Assembly (NCBI GenBank): GCA_031254715.1
Contig: JAIRTY010000118.1
Location: 1-5,504 of the forward strand
DNA from: Nocardiopsaceae bacterium
Lineage (GTDB): Bacteria > Actinomycetota > Actinomycetes > Streptosporangiales > Streptosporangiaceae
Reading direction: 5' to 3'
DNA: 5,504 bases
Part shown: positions 1 through 5,274 of the stretch, piece by piece
How positions within the stretch are numbered: position 1 is the stretch's first letter
How the letters are laid out: each line of letters opens with the position of its first letter
The notes under the pieces: generated by a model
What the model saw: only the letters and a program-made list of their open reading frames with translations
What the model was told of the DNA's origin: nothing
Databases searched by the model: none
Translations under genes and position numbers: made by a program

Positions 1-83
1 TCGTGCACGCTGGCCGTCTCGGTCAGCACGCCGTCCATGTCGAACAGGCAGCCGCGGATGCTGTCCGGAAGCCCCCCGGTCAT
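1..83 (-). CDS. HAD-superfamily hydrolase, beta-phosphoglucomutase-like (N-terminus only; runs off the window)
   Basis: Only the first 27 codons are present; the gene continues beyond the left edge. The translation begins MTGGLPDSIRGCLFDMDGVL and continues TETASVH. It contains HAD motif I, DxDGVLxET, with the presumed nucleophile Asp15 and general acid/base Asp17. A Val-Leu-Thr-(Asp/Glu)-Thr after motif I followed by a His a few residues on is typical of the beta-phosphoglucomutase/sugar-phosphatase branch, which usually works on hexose phosphates in the cytoplasm. That function is family knowledge; the cap domain that would settle substrate is outside the window. The ATG at 83-81 fits the usual short lead (about ten residues) before motif I. 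No Shine-Dalgarno sequence is visible before it. The probable 3' end of a group II intron lies 2 nt upstream, so the native leader has been displaced to position 2065 and beyond. Confidence 0.82.
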   Translation of the reverse strand, partial: MTGGLPDSIRGCLFDMDGVLTETASVH

Positions 84-85
84 TG

Positions 86-138
86 GTAGTCAGGGGCGCC
101 GGTGCCGCTGTGCGGTCCGGTTTCCCCATCCCCCTTTC
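86..138 (-). ncRNA. Group II intron domain VI and 3' splice site (putative)
   Basis: The segment after domain V begins GAAAGGGGG and ends CGCCCCTGACTAC. The AGGGG and CCCCT runs can pair as the basal helix, with an internal CCGC-ACA-GCGG hairpin. An unpaired A at 90 is the candidate branch-point adenosine. The intron would end in the AY dinucleotide at 87-86. That puts the A only 5 nt from the end, nearer than the usual 7-8, so the true junction could be a few bases further toward the HAD ATG. Confidence 0.6.
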
Positions 139-171
139 AATCCGTACGTGCGGTTTTCCCGCATACGGCTT
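139..171 (-). ncRNA. Group II intron domain V (catalytic hairpin)
   Basis: Read on the minus strand, 171-139 folds as the characteristic domain V hairpin. A lower helix starts AAGCCGTA and ends TACGGATT, a two-base CG bulge sits on the 3' side, and an upper helix TGCGG/CCGCA is capped by a GAAA-type loop. The catalytic triad AGC is at 170-168. Length is 33 nt, close to the family's 34. One pair departs from the usual pattern: the triad G (169) faces A141, where most introns have U and a G-U wobble. The placement, 22 nt past the maturase stop and just before the intron end, is as expected. Confidence 0.87.
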
Positions 172-193
172 ACCGATGATCTTCTTGGCATGG

Positions 194-1561
194 TTACGCT
201 GCCTTCGGATAGCGGATGGTGCCCCGCAGGCGGTAAAGGCCGTGCCCGTTGAACCACTGTTCCGTCCACTGGTCAGCCTGACCGGCGCGCAGGTTCCGGC
301 CCCGCTTCTTGACCATCAGGCTGCGGAGCCGCTGCACGACGTAATCGTCGGCCTGGCGGAACTTGTCGGCGGCGTTGCCGGTGCGGAAGTAGTTGCCCCA
401 GCCGCGCAGCAGCGGGTTGATGTCCGCGATCACCTCGCGGATGTCTGCTCCAGCGCGGTTGCGGCCGGTACGGTCCCGGACTTTGGCCCGCAGCCGCTTC
501 ATCGCCTGCTGTGCGGGCCAGCGGTGCAGGTAATAGCGGACGATGCCGTACCGCTCGTGCAGCCGGCCCGACATGCGGGCGTGAAAATGGCAGCCGAGAA
601 AGTCCAGTCCCTCCCGGCCCTGGCGCAGATCCACCACCTTCGTCTTATCCGGGTGCAGCCCCAGCCCCAGCGAGGCGAGGGTCTCGCCCACCGCTTCCAG
701 GGCCGCCTGGGCCTGCGCCGCGCTGCGGCACAGCACCACGCCGTCATCGGCATAGCGCACCAGCTCCCCCACGCCACGCGTGGCAAGCTCGCGGTCCAAG
801 ACGTGCAGGTAGATGTTGGCCAGCAGCGGGGAAACCACCCCGCCCTGCGGGGTCCCGGCGACCGTCCGCCGGAACTGCCCGCCATCCATCACTCCTGCCT
901 GCAGCCACAGGCGGACCAGCTTGAGCACCCTCCGGTCCGACACCCGCCTTGCCACCTCGGCCAGCAGCCGGTCATGGCTGATCTCGCCGAAGAAGTTGCG
1001 GATATCGAACTCCGCGACGAACTGGCAGCCCTCGATGAAGCCCACCCGAAGGCGCTCCATCGCCTGCGTCGCCGACCGGCGCGGCCGGAACCCGTACGAG
1101 CACGGCTCAAAATCCGCCTCGAAGATGGGCTCCAGCACCAGCCGGGCCGCCTGCTGAGCCACCCGGTCACGGACGGTGGGAATACCCAGCGGCCGCCTAC
1201 CGCCTCGCGGCTTCGGGATGTCCACGCGCCTGGCAGGCGCGGGACGATAACGACCCTCGCGGAGGTCCCGCTGAAGCTCCCCGAGCATCCGGGCAGCCCC
1301 ATAGGCCTCCACATACGCCAAGGTGATGCGATCCACCCCGGCAGCCCCGCGGTTTATCCGGACTCGTTCCCACGCCTCCCACAGGACGTCACCCCTGCAG
1401 GCACGGTCAAACAGGGCATGGAAACGCCGCCCCTCAGACTGCTTGGCCGCAGCCCATAGCCTGCCCTGAAGTCGTCGCACTTTCGCAGCAGACGGCGCAC
1501 CGTCCACCGCTACGGCAGGCTCCGGCCCGCCGGGGTAATTGGGCCAGGCGGTCCCGGCCAT
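194..1561 (-). CDS. ltrA: Group II intron reverse transcriptase/maturase
   Basis: This intron-encoded protein of 455 aa copies intron RNA into DNA during retromobility and helps the ribozyme fold and splice. Motifs appear in order: NRGAAGVD (residues 70-77), IPTVRDRVAQQ (RT2 region, 127-137), FDIRNFF with catalytic Asp186, GTPQGGVVSPLLANIY (236-251), YADD at 270-273 with the two metal-binding Asp, LGLHPDKTKVVDL, GLDFLGCHF, then the maturase/thumb segment with INPLLRGWGNYF (381-392) and a basic tail. No HNH endonuclease or paired CxxC motifs follow, so it is an En-minus protein. The frame is open up to 1780, but ATG 1561 is preferred: it begins near the usual N-terminus for this family, and the extra 73 residues would be encoded by ribozyme domains. 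A GGAGAGG lies about 14 nt upstream and a GAGGG very close. The YADD is followed by Gly (YADDG) where Phe or another bulky residue is commoner. No frameshift or stop is seen, so it looks functional. Confidence 0.93.
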   Translation of the reverse strand: MAGTAWPNYPGGPEPAVAVDGAPSAAKVRRLQGRLWAAAKQSEGRRFHALFDRACRGDVLWEAWERVRINRGAAGVDRITLAYVEAYGAARMLGELQRDLREGRYRPAPARRVDIPKPRGGRRPLGIPTVRDRVAQQAARLVLEPIFEADFEPCSYGFRPRRSATQAMERLRVGFIEGCQFVAEFDIRNFFGEISHDRLLAEVARRVSDRRVLKLVRLWLQAGVMDGGQFRRTVAGTPQGGVVSPLLANIYLHVLDRELATRGVGELVRYADDGVVLCRSAAQAQAALEAVGETLASLGLGLHPDKTKVVDLRQGREGLDFLGCHFHARMSGRLHERYGIVRYYLHRWPAQQAMKRLRAKVRDRTGRNRAGADIREVIADINPLLRGWGNYFRTGNAADKFRQADDYVVQRLRSLMVKKRGRNLRAGQADQWTEQWFNGHGLYRLRGTIRYPKAA

Positions 1562-2064
1562 GCCCTCGCGCTTACCCTCTCCGCAAGCATGATCAAAGCA
1601 AGGGCCCTTCCCTCCCGGCGCGTTCTGCTGCACGCCGATCACCGGTACTACGGCCCCCTCGGACTCCCGCTGCCCTCCAGGCGACTTCACCATCGGCTTA
1701 TACGCCTGGTCTCTTGCCCGACGCCAGGCGCGAGCAGACGGGCCTCTCCTGTTCCAGACCAGACCGTGCACACGTGCCATCTCCCATACCCCGGGGAGAC
1801 CCAGCGGGCCATAACCGGATCAAGACCCGCCAGACGTGGCCTTCGCCGTGACATGAGCGGCTCGGCTCTCCCGTTGTCCCTGTGACGAGGCTGCAGAGTT
1901 CGCATACCGCTACGGCCCGCGTGCTCGCTCCCTCCAAAGAGGCTTTTGACACCCCGCTCAGCCCGCCGCCTCTCAACGACGAACCGGGGCCTGCTACCGG
2001 GCGCTCCGGTCCCTACCCGGGCGGGACTTCCACCCGCAGGCCTGATCCAGCTTGCAGGACGCAC
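1562..2064 (-). ncRNA. Group II intron 5' ribozyme part (domains I-III), no protein gene
   Basis: These roughly 500 bases between the intron 5' end and the likely maturase start hold no convincing gene. Read on the minus strand they start GTGCGTCCTGC. A hairpin of GCGGG and CCCGC arms follows (plus 2021-2025 and 2033-2037) enclosing a GGAAGT-containing loop, typical of the start of bacterial intron domain I. Further 3' are runs such as GGGTATGGGAGATGGC and TCTGGAACAGGAGAGG, of the kind seen in bacterial domain I exon-binding regions. Two candidate EBS1 sites could pair with the exon end GCCATG: plus 1808-1813 (TATGGC on the minus strand, five Watson-Crick pairs plus one G-U) and plus 1776-1780 (ATGGC). 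Short ORFs here on either strand are best regarded as accidental. Subdomains were not folded in detail. Confidence 0.75.
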
Positions 2065-2074
2065 CATGGCGGCC

Positions 2075-2080
2075 AGGATA
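2075..2080 (-). promoter_or_regulatory. Putative -10 box of the HAD gene, cut off by the intron
   Basis: TATCCT on the minus strand matches the actinobacterial TANNNT -10 consensus. In the intron-free locus it would lie about 12 nt before the HAD ATG (10 nt of 5' exon plus 2 nt of 3' exon). A transcript would then start next to, or at, the start codon and be nearly leaderless. This agrees with the absence of a Shine-Dalgarno sequence there. No convincing -35 hexamer is visible; that region is taken up by the palindrome at 2091-2106. Inference only. Confidence 0.35.
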
Positions 2081-2090
2081 CGAGCTTGAC

Positions 2091-2106
2091 CTAGAGCCCG
2101 CTCTAG
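2091..2106. promoter_or_regulatory. Perfect 7-2-7 palindrome, candidate operator between HAD and AKR genes
   Basis: CTAGAGC-CC-GCTCTAG is a perfect inverted repeat with seven-base arms and a two-base centre. The two-base gap is too tight for an RNA hairpin and no T-run follows, so a dimeric-repressor site is likelier than a terminator. It overlaps the expected -35 zone of the inferred HAD promoter. It also lies just after a TTGACC (2086-2091) that could serve the rightward AKR promoter, so one protein could control both divergent genes. No cognate regulator is identified; the MerR half-sites at 4439-4468 differ in sequence. Confidence 0.45.
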
Positions 2107-2147
2107 CATGCAGGCTCGTGCTCAGCACCCGGGGGGACCGGGCGGCT

Positions 2148-2156
2148 GGAAGGGAA
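2148..2156 (+). promoter_or_regulatory. Ribosome binding site of the aldo/keto reductase gene
   Basis: GGAAGGGAA is a purine-rich Shine-Dalgarno stretch 6-9 nt before the ATG at 2163. It decides the start of the reductase gene in a frame that stays open for 37 more codons upstream, into the intron. Confidence 0.7.
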
Positions 2157-2162
2157 CCCGGC

Positions 2163-3155
2163 ATGAAATACCGCACGATCGGCACGGACCCGAAGACCCG
2201 CCGCGAGGTGAGCGTGCTCGCCCTGGGCACGATGCACTTTGGCACGGCCACCGACGAAGCGACCTCGTTCGCGATCCTCGACCGGTACGCAGCAGCCGGG
2301 GGCACCTTCATCGACACCTCCGGCAATTACGCGTTCTGGGCCGGCACCCAGGGCGGGGAGAGCGAGGAACTGCTGGGCCGGTGGCGGCGCAGCCGCGGGA
2401 TCGGGGAGGAGATCGTGATCGCGACCAAGGTCGGTGCCCGGCCGCTGGCACCGGGTACCAGCTTCGTGGGCAACGCCGAGGGCCTGTCAGCCACAGTGAT
2501 CCGCGAGTCCGCCGCGCGCAGCCGGGACCGGCTCGGTGTGCCCCGGCTAGACCTGCTCTACGCCCACATCGAGGACCCGAAGGTGCCGCTGGCCCAGACC
2601 GTGGAGGCTTTCGCCGCGCTGGTGGCCGAGGGCAGCGTGGGCCTGCTGGGCGTGAGCAACCACTGGGCCTGGCGGGTGGAACAAGCCCGCGCCCTGGCCG
2701 CCGCGGCCGGGCTGCCCGGCTACGAGGTGCTGCAATACCAGCACAGCTACCTGCGGCCGCGCACCGACCTGCCTGGCTCCCTGTCCCCCGACGGCAGGCA
2801 GGGCCTGCTGGGCGGCGACCTGCTCAGCTACCTGCGGGCGCACCGCCAGCTCACGATGGTCGGCTACTCACCACTGCTGAAAGGCGGCTACACCCGCCAG
2901 GACAAGCTGGCTGCGCCCGAGTTCGCCGAGTACGCCCACCCGGGCACGCCCGCCCGGCTGGCCGCGCTGCGGGAGGTCGCCAAGGACGCCGGTGCGACCG
3001 TCAACCAGGTGGTGCTGGCCTGGCTGATCGGCGGAGACATCCCGATCATCCCGCTGGCCGGGGCCTCCACGGTGACCCAGCTAGACGAAAGCCTGGCCGC
3101 AGTGGACCTGGAACTGACCGCCGAGCAGCGCACGATGCTGGACGCGGCCTGGTGA
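2163..3155 (+). CDS. Aldo/keto reductase family oxidoreductase
   Basis: This 330-aa cytosolic (beta/alpha)8-barrel enzyme is expected to reduce aldehydes or ketones with NADPH, or run the reverse reaction. The AKR catalytic tetrad is visible: Asp51 and Tyr56 in FIDTSGNYAF, Lys89 in IVIATKVG and His135 in LLYAHIEDP. Family signatures continue with LLGVSNHWAW (161-170), YSPLLKGGY (235-243), where YSPL is followed by cofactor-loop residues, and IPIIPLAGAST (293-303), which normally binds the nicotinamide cofactor's phosphate side. Length is normal and the barrel looks complete. His instead of the less common Glu at the fourth position argues for an ordinary carbonyl reductase rather than a 5-beta-reductase type. 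The substrate cannot be told. The start is fixed by the strong ribosome binding site and by the family N-terminus (MKYRTIG). It ends 8 nt before the convergent SnoaL-like gene. It was probably divergent from the HAD gene before the intron arrived. Confidence 0.93.
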   Translation: MKYRTIGTDPKTRREVSVLALGTMHFGTATDEATSFAILDRYAAAGGTFIDTSGNYAFWAGTQGGESEELLGRWRRSRGIGEEIVIATKVGARPLAPGTSFVGNAEGLSATVIRESAARSRDRLGVPRLDLLYAHIEDPKVPLAQTVEAFAALVAEGSVGLLGVSNHWAWRVEQARALAAAAGLPGYEVLQYQHSYLRPRTDLPGSLSPDGRQGLLGGDLLSYLRAHRQLTMVGYSPLLKGGYTRQDKLAAPEFAEYAHPGTPARLAALREVAKDAGATVNQVVLAWLIGGDIPIIPLAGASTVTQLDESLAAVDLELTAEQRTMLDAAW

Positions 3156-3163
3156 CCCCTGGG

Positions 3164-3583
3164 TCAGCTGAGCTGGCGGAGCAGGGTGGCCAGGTCCGAG
3201 CAGATCCATTCTTCGGCGATGAGCCCGCCGGCGACGCGGTAGAACTCGTGGCTGACGTACTCAATGGCGCGGCCGGTCGCGGGCATACCCAGGAACTCGC
3301 CGGAGTGGGTACCGCGCAGCCGCAGCCGGACGGCGACCTTGTCACCGGCGGCGAAGATGTCCTCGATGTGCGCCTGCAGGTCGGGAAAGGCGTGCTTCAT
3401 CATCTCGAAGCCCTGCCGCCACGCCTCCCGCCCTTGGCTGGGCTCGGGCAGTTCAGCCAGGTTCATGATGAGGTCAGGGGCGGCAAGTGCCATGCACTCG
3501 TCGGCGTTGCCGGCGTTGAACGCCTCATATCCGGCGCGTACCAGCTCAACGTTCGCGGCGGGTGAGGTGATCTCCGAAGTCAT
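3164..3583 (-). CDS. SnoaL-like / ester cyclase-fold protein
   Basis: This 139-aa protein has the small alpha+beta barrel pattern of the SnoaL-like (NTF2 superfamily) polyketide cyclase/ester cyclase group. The N-terminal helix NVELVRAGYEAFNAGNADEC is followed by the AFPDLQAHIEDIFAAGDKVA segment (65-84). Next come the strands RLRLRGTHSGEFLGMPATGR (86-105) and the C-terminal AEEWICSDLATLLRQL (123-138). The Trp-x3-Asp stretch (Trp126, Asp130) near the end is the area usually conserved and catalytic in this group. True SnoaL closes an aromatic polyketide ring, but most genomic homologues, including lone ones like this, have unknown substrates, and no polyketide genes are present here. The ATG overlaps the MerR stop codon as ATGA (3583-3580), and GGGAGA lies 9 nt upstream inside merR. 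Translational coupling and co-regulation with the regulator are therefore likely. It is cytosolic, with no signal peptide. Confidence 0.85.
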   Translation of the reverse strand: MTSEITSPAANVELVRAGYEAFNAGNADECMALAAPDLIMNLAELPEPSQGREAWRQGFEMMKHAFPDLQAHIEDIFAAGDKVAVRLRLRGTHSGEFLGMPATGRAIEYVSHEFYRVAGGLIAEEWICSDLATLLRQLS

Positions 3584-4425
3584 GACGTGGTCTCCCGTTC
3601 ATCTTCCCGGTGTCCTGGCATGCGGGCGCACGACATCAGCTCGACGGCGCGGCGGATCGCGGCGGCCTGGGCCGGGGCGAAGCCCGCGTAGAAAGCCGCG
3701 GCGAAGCCCCCGTCCGCTTCCTTACTGTCGTTGCGGCCCAGCAGGATCGCCTGCCTGATCGCCTGCCGGGCGGGCTCCGGGATGGCCGCCACGACGGCCT
3801 GGGCCGCCGCCTCGATCTGGGCATCATTGGCAGCCGAATCGGCCAGCTCGTCGAGACGCTCGTAGACCGCGTAGGCCCTGTCGACGGCCCTGGGGTCGGA
3901 TCCCAGCGCCCCGGTGAGCACGTCGAGCCAGCTGCCGCCGTGGGCTGCGGACGCGGTCTCCAGCATGGCCATCAGGTCACGATCCTGCGCGGCCATCGCC
4001 GGCTCCGGCCCGGGCCGCCCGGCGGCGGCCTCGGCCATGCGGCCGAAGAGCCCGGCCAGCCCGGGAGAGACCGGCGCCTGCTCGGCGGGCATGCCGCCCG
4101 CCTCGGCTTGCCGTAGCAGCTGGGCCAGCCGGGCCCGGCGCCTGCGGATGTCCGCCTCCTGGCCTGCCAGGTCGGCGTCGAGTTCGCGGACAATCTCAGC
4201 GAGCTCCCGGCCGGCGTCGCCCGCCAGTACATCGCCCACCTCGTCCAGGCTCAGGCCAAGCTCGGTGAGACGCCGGACACGGGCCAGCTCGACAGCGTCC
4301 CGCAGCGAGTAGTCGCGGTAGCCATTCGCGCGCCGCGCCGGCTCAGACAGCAGGCCCGCGTGGTGGTAATGCCGGATGGCCCGGGTGCTGATGCCGACCA
4401 GGCCGGCGAGTTCTCCGATCCGCAT
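3580..4425 (-). CDS. MerR-family transcriptional regulator
   Basis: This 281-aa DNA-binding regulator has the standard MerR head: MRIGELAGLVGISTRAIRHY (1-20, helix-turn-helix), the wing with NGYRDYSLRD, then LGLSLDEVGDVLAG (about 55-68). A long charged helix (about 72-107, ELDADLAGQEADIRRRRARL region) is the expected dimerising coiled coil. The remaining 170 residues are an all-helical Ala-rich effector domain I do not recognise. There is a single Cys near the C-terminus, so metal sensing of the CueR/MerR type is unlikely; a small organic ligand or protein partner is more plausible. The frame opens at a GTG (4440), but ATG 4425 fits the family N-terminus exactly and falls where transcription should start downstream of the operator/promoter, suggesting a leaderless mRNA. 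It overlaps the SnoaL-like gene by 4 nt and is divergent from the peptidase gene. Autoregulation is likely. Confidence 0.9.
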   Translation of the reverse strand: MRIGELAGLVGISTRAIRHYHHAGLLSEPARRANGYRDYSLRDAVELARVRRLTELGLSLDEVGDVLAGDAGRELAEIVRELDADLAGQEADIRRRRARLAQLLRQAEAGGMPAEQAPVSPGLAGLFGRMAEAAAGRPGPEPAMAAQDRDLMAMLETASAAHGGSWLDVLTGALGSDPRAVDRAYAVYERLDELADSAANDAQIEAAAQAVVAAIPEPARQAIRQAILLGRNDSKEADGGFAAAFYAGFAPAQAAAIRRAVELMSCARMPGHREDERETTS

Positions 4426-4431
4426 GACACC

Positions 4432-4462
4432 AGGAGACACCTTGACGCCGCGACAAGGTCAA
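4432..4462 (-). promoter_or_regulatory. Putative merR promoter with a long 19-nt spacer
   Basis: On the minus strand TTGACC (4462-4457) is a good -35. A 19-nt spacer then leads to TCTCCT (4437-4432), a weak -10. Long spacers of 19-20 bp with a regulator site between the boxes are typical of MerR-controlled promoters. Start of transcription would fall near 4425, the merR ATG. Confidence 0.4.
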
Positions 4463-4468
4463 ACCTTG
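4439..4468. promoter_or_regulatory. MerR operator candidate: three alternating ACCTTG half-sites
   Basis: ACCTTG (4439-4444), CAAGGT (4454-4459) and ACCTTG (4463-4468) form two overlapping perfect inverted repeats, one with a 9-nt spacer and one with a 3-nt spacer. The first repeat lies between the inferred -35 and -10 of merR, the classic MerR-family operator position. The middle half-site is shared, so a dimer could choose between two registers. Binding by the adjacent MerR protein is inference from position. Confidence 0.6.
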
Positions 4469-4533
4469 CCCGGCCAGGGCTCGGTGGTGGCCCCAGGGCC
4501 GGCGGGTCAGAAGATCATCAAGATCGGGATGTC

Positions 4534-4539
4534 TAGGCT
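4534..4539 (+). promoter_or_regulatory. Putative -10 box of the peptidase E-like gene
   Basis: TAGGCT fits the TANNNT -10 pattern and ends directly before the first GTG (4540). Transcription would begin near 4546, which is itself a second in-frame GTG, so the message may be leaderless from 4546. No Shine-Dalgarno is visible. The -35 area (about 4510-4516) is weak and holds a direct repeat, AAGATC-atc-AAGATC (4511-4525). Confidence 0.35.
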
Positions 4540-5274
4540 GTGAAGGTGTCCGTCAGGCCTAGTCAGGTTTTCGCTTTCTCCGGTGTCCTGAACCGCCCCC
4601 CAGGTGAGAAGCCCGACCCGGCGCTTCTTGAGTACGCAGTGAGCCTCGCCGCTGACGGCGGGCCGAAACGGGTCTGCTTCATTCCCACCGCTACCGGTGA
4701 TTCTCCGTCTGCCGTCGAAGCGGTAAGCGGGGTATTCGCCGGCCGTGAGGACGTCGCCTTCAGTGTGCTCACGCTGTTCACCCAGCCCAGTGTTCCCGAC
4801 GTCGAGGCGCATCTGCTGGCCCAGGACGTCCTGCTGGTCGGGGGCGGCAGCGTGGTGAATCTCATGGCGGTATGGCGGGCGCATGGCCTGGCCCCCGTCA
4901 TGCGGGAATGCTGGGAGGCGGGAGTGGTCCTCGCCGGGTGGAGCGCCGGCAGCCTGTGCTGGCACACCGGTGGCCCGACCGACTCATTCGGCGACTCCCT
5001 GGCCGTGTTCACCGACGGCCTGGGTCTGCTGCCCTACAGCAACGGCGTTCATGACTCGCTCGGCGACCAGCCCCGCCGCCGCGTCTACCGCGAGTACGTG
5101 GCCAGCGGTCAGCTCCCGGCGGGGTACGCCACCGAGGACGGCGTGGGCCTGCATTACGTCGGCACCGAACTGCATGAAGCCGTCGCCATGGTGGACGGCG
5201 CCCAGGCCTGGCGGGTGGAACCGTCTCCCGGCGGCGGCTACCGCGACGAGCCGATCAGCCCGCGCAGGCTCTGA
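4540..5274 (+). CDS. Peptidase E-like protein (S51, class I glutamine amidotransferase-like fold)
   Basis: This 244-aa cytosolic protein resembles peptidase E, a serine enzyme that in enterobacteria splits N-terminal aspartyl dipeptides. The N-terminal strand SQVFAFSGV precedes RVCFIPTATGDSPSAVEAV (44-62), and DVLLVGGGSVVNLMAVW (96-112) is the family's glycine-rich strand-turn. LAGWSAGS (131-138) is the nucleophile elbow, with Ser135 as likely nucleophile. GLLPYSNGVHDS holds His171, spaced 36 residues on, as in Ser-His-Glu peptidase E. Glu199 in ATEDGVGL is the best acid candidate. Substrate is unknown; many actinobacterial members are uncharacterised and cyanophycinase-like proteins share the fold. 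The start is uncertain: GTG 4540 and GTG 4546 are both possible, and a leaderless start at 4546 (242 aa) suits the -10 box. It diverges from merR across a 114-nt region holding the MerR operator, so shared control is possible. Its last 20 bases overlap a small convergent ORF. Confidence 0.88.
   Translation: MKVSVRPSQVFAFSGVLNRPPGEKPDPALLEYAVSLAADGGPKRVCFIPTATGDSPSAVEAVSGVFAGREDVAFSVLTLFTQPSVPDVEAHLLAQDVLLVGGGSVVNLMAVWRAHGLAPVMRECWEAGVVLAGWSAGSLCWHTGGPTDSFGDSLAVFTDGLGLLPYSNGVHDSLGDQPRRRVYREYVASGQLPAGYATEDGVGLHYVGTELHEAVAMVDGAQAWRVEPSPGGGYRDEPISPRRL

Larger units (their letters stand above)
86..2064 (-). mobile_element. Group II intron (retroelement), full length, endonuclease-less type
   Basis: A complete bacterial group II intron of about 1.98 kb lies on the minus strand. 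The 5' end is taken as GTGCG at 2064-2060, matching the GUGYG consensus. About 500 nt of structured RNA (domains I-III) follows, then the maturase ORF in domain IV, then domain V at 171-139 and a domain VI-like segment ending CCCTGACTAC at 95-86. The intron would self-splice from RNA with maturase help and move by reverse transcription into DNA targets. The maturase lacks an HNH endonuclease domain, as in class C and some other lineages; class is not certain. The last bases of the 5' exon read GCCATG, and matching ATGGC stretches occur inside domain I (plus 1808-1812 and 1776-1780) as EBS1 candidates. The 5' boundary is good to a few bases; the 3' boundary may be shifted by 1-4 nt. GC content resembles the host, arguing for an actinobacterial source. 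Confidence 0.88.

Noticed and set aside
83..1459. Long plus-strand open frame of 458 codons opposite the maturase
   Set aside because: It is antisense to the intron maturase, whose RT motifs are unmistakable; the plus-strand translation has no family features and is rich in Pro, Arg, His and Gln, as expected for antisense of GC-rich coding DNA.
1687..2109. Minus-strand 140-codon frame within the intron 5' part
   Set aside because: It lies in the structured ribozyme region and runs across the 5' splice site into the exon; no motifs.
3156..3171. TCAGCTGA palindrome between the convergent reductase and SnoaL-like genes as a bidirectional terminator
   Set aside because: Arms of only four bases with no loop and no T-runs on either strand; it mainly consists of the SnoaL-like stop codon and neighbouring bases.
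2108..3565. Plus-strand open frame of 485 codons across the reductase and SnoaL-like genes
   Set aside because: It is out of frame with the reductase, whose complete catalytic tetrad is in another frame, and its residues are mostly Arg, Gly, Pro and Ala without motifs.
3610..4312. Plus-strand frames opposite merR
   Set aside because: Antisense shadows; the minus-strand MerR head is clear-cut and its start fits the promoter.
4489..4500. GGCCC-CA-GGGCC inverted repeat before the peptidase gene
   Set aside because: Short GC-only repeats are common by chance at this base composition, and it is not placed on a recognisable promoter element.
4507..5012. Minus-strand frames opposite the peptidase gene
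   Set aside because: Antisense shadows of a gene with clear nucleophile-elbow and glycine-loop motifs.
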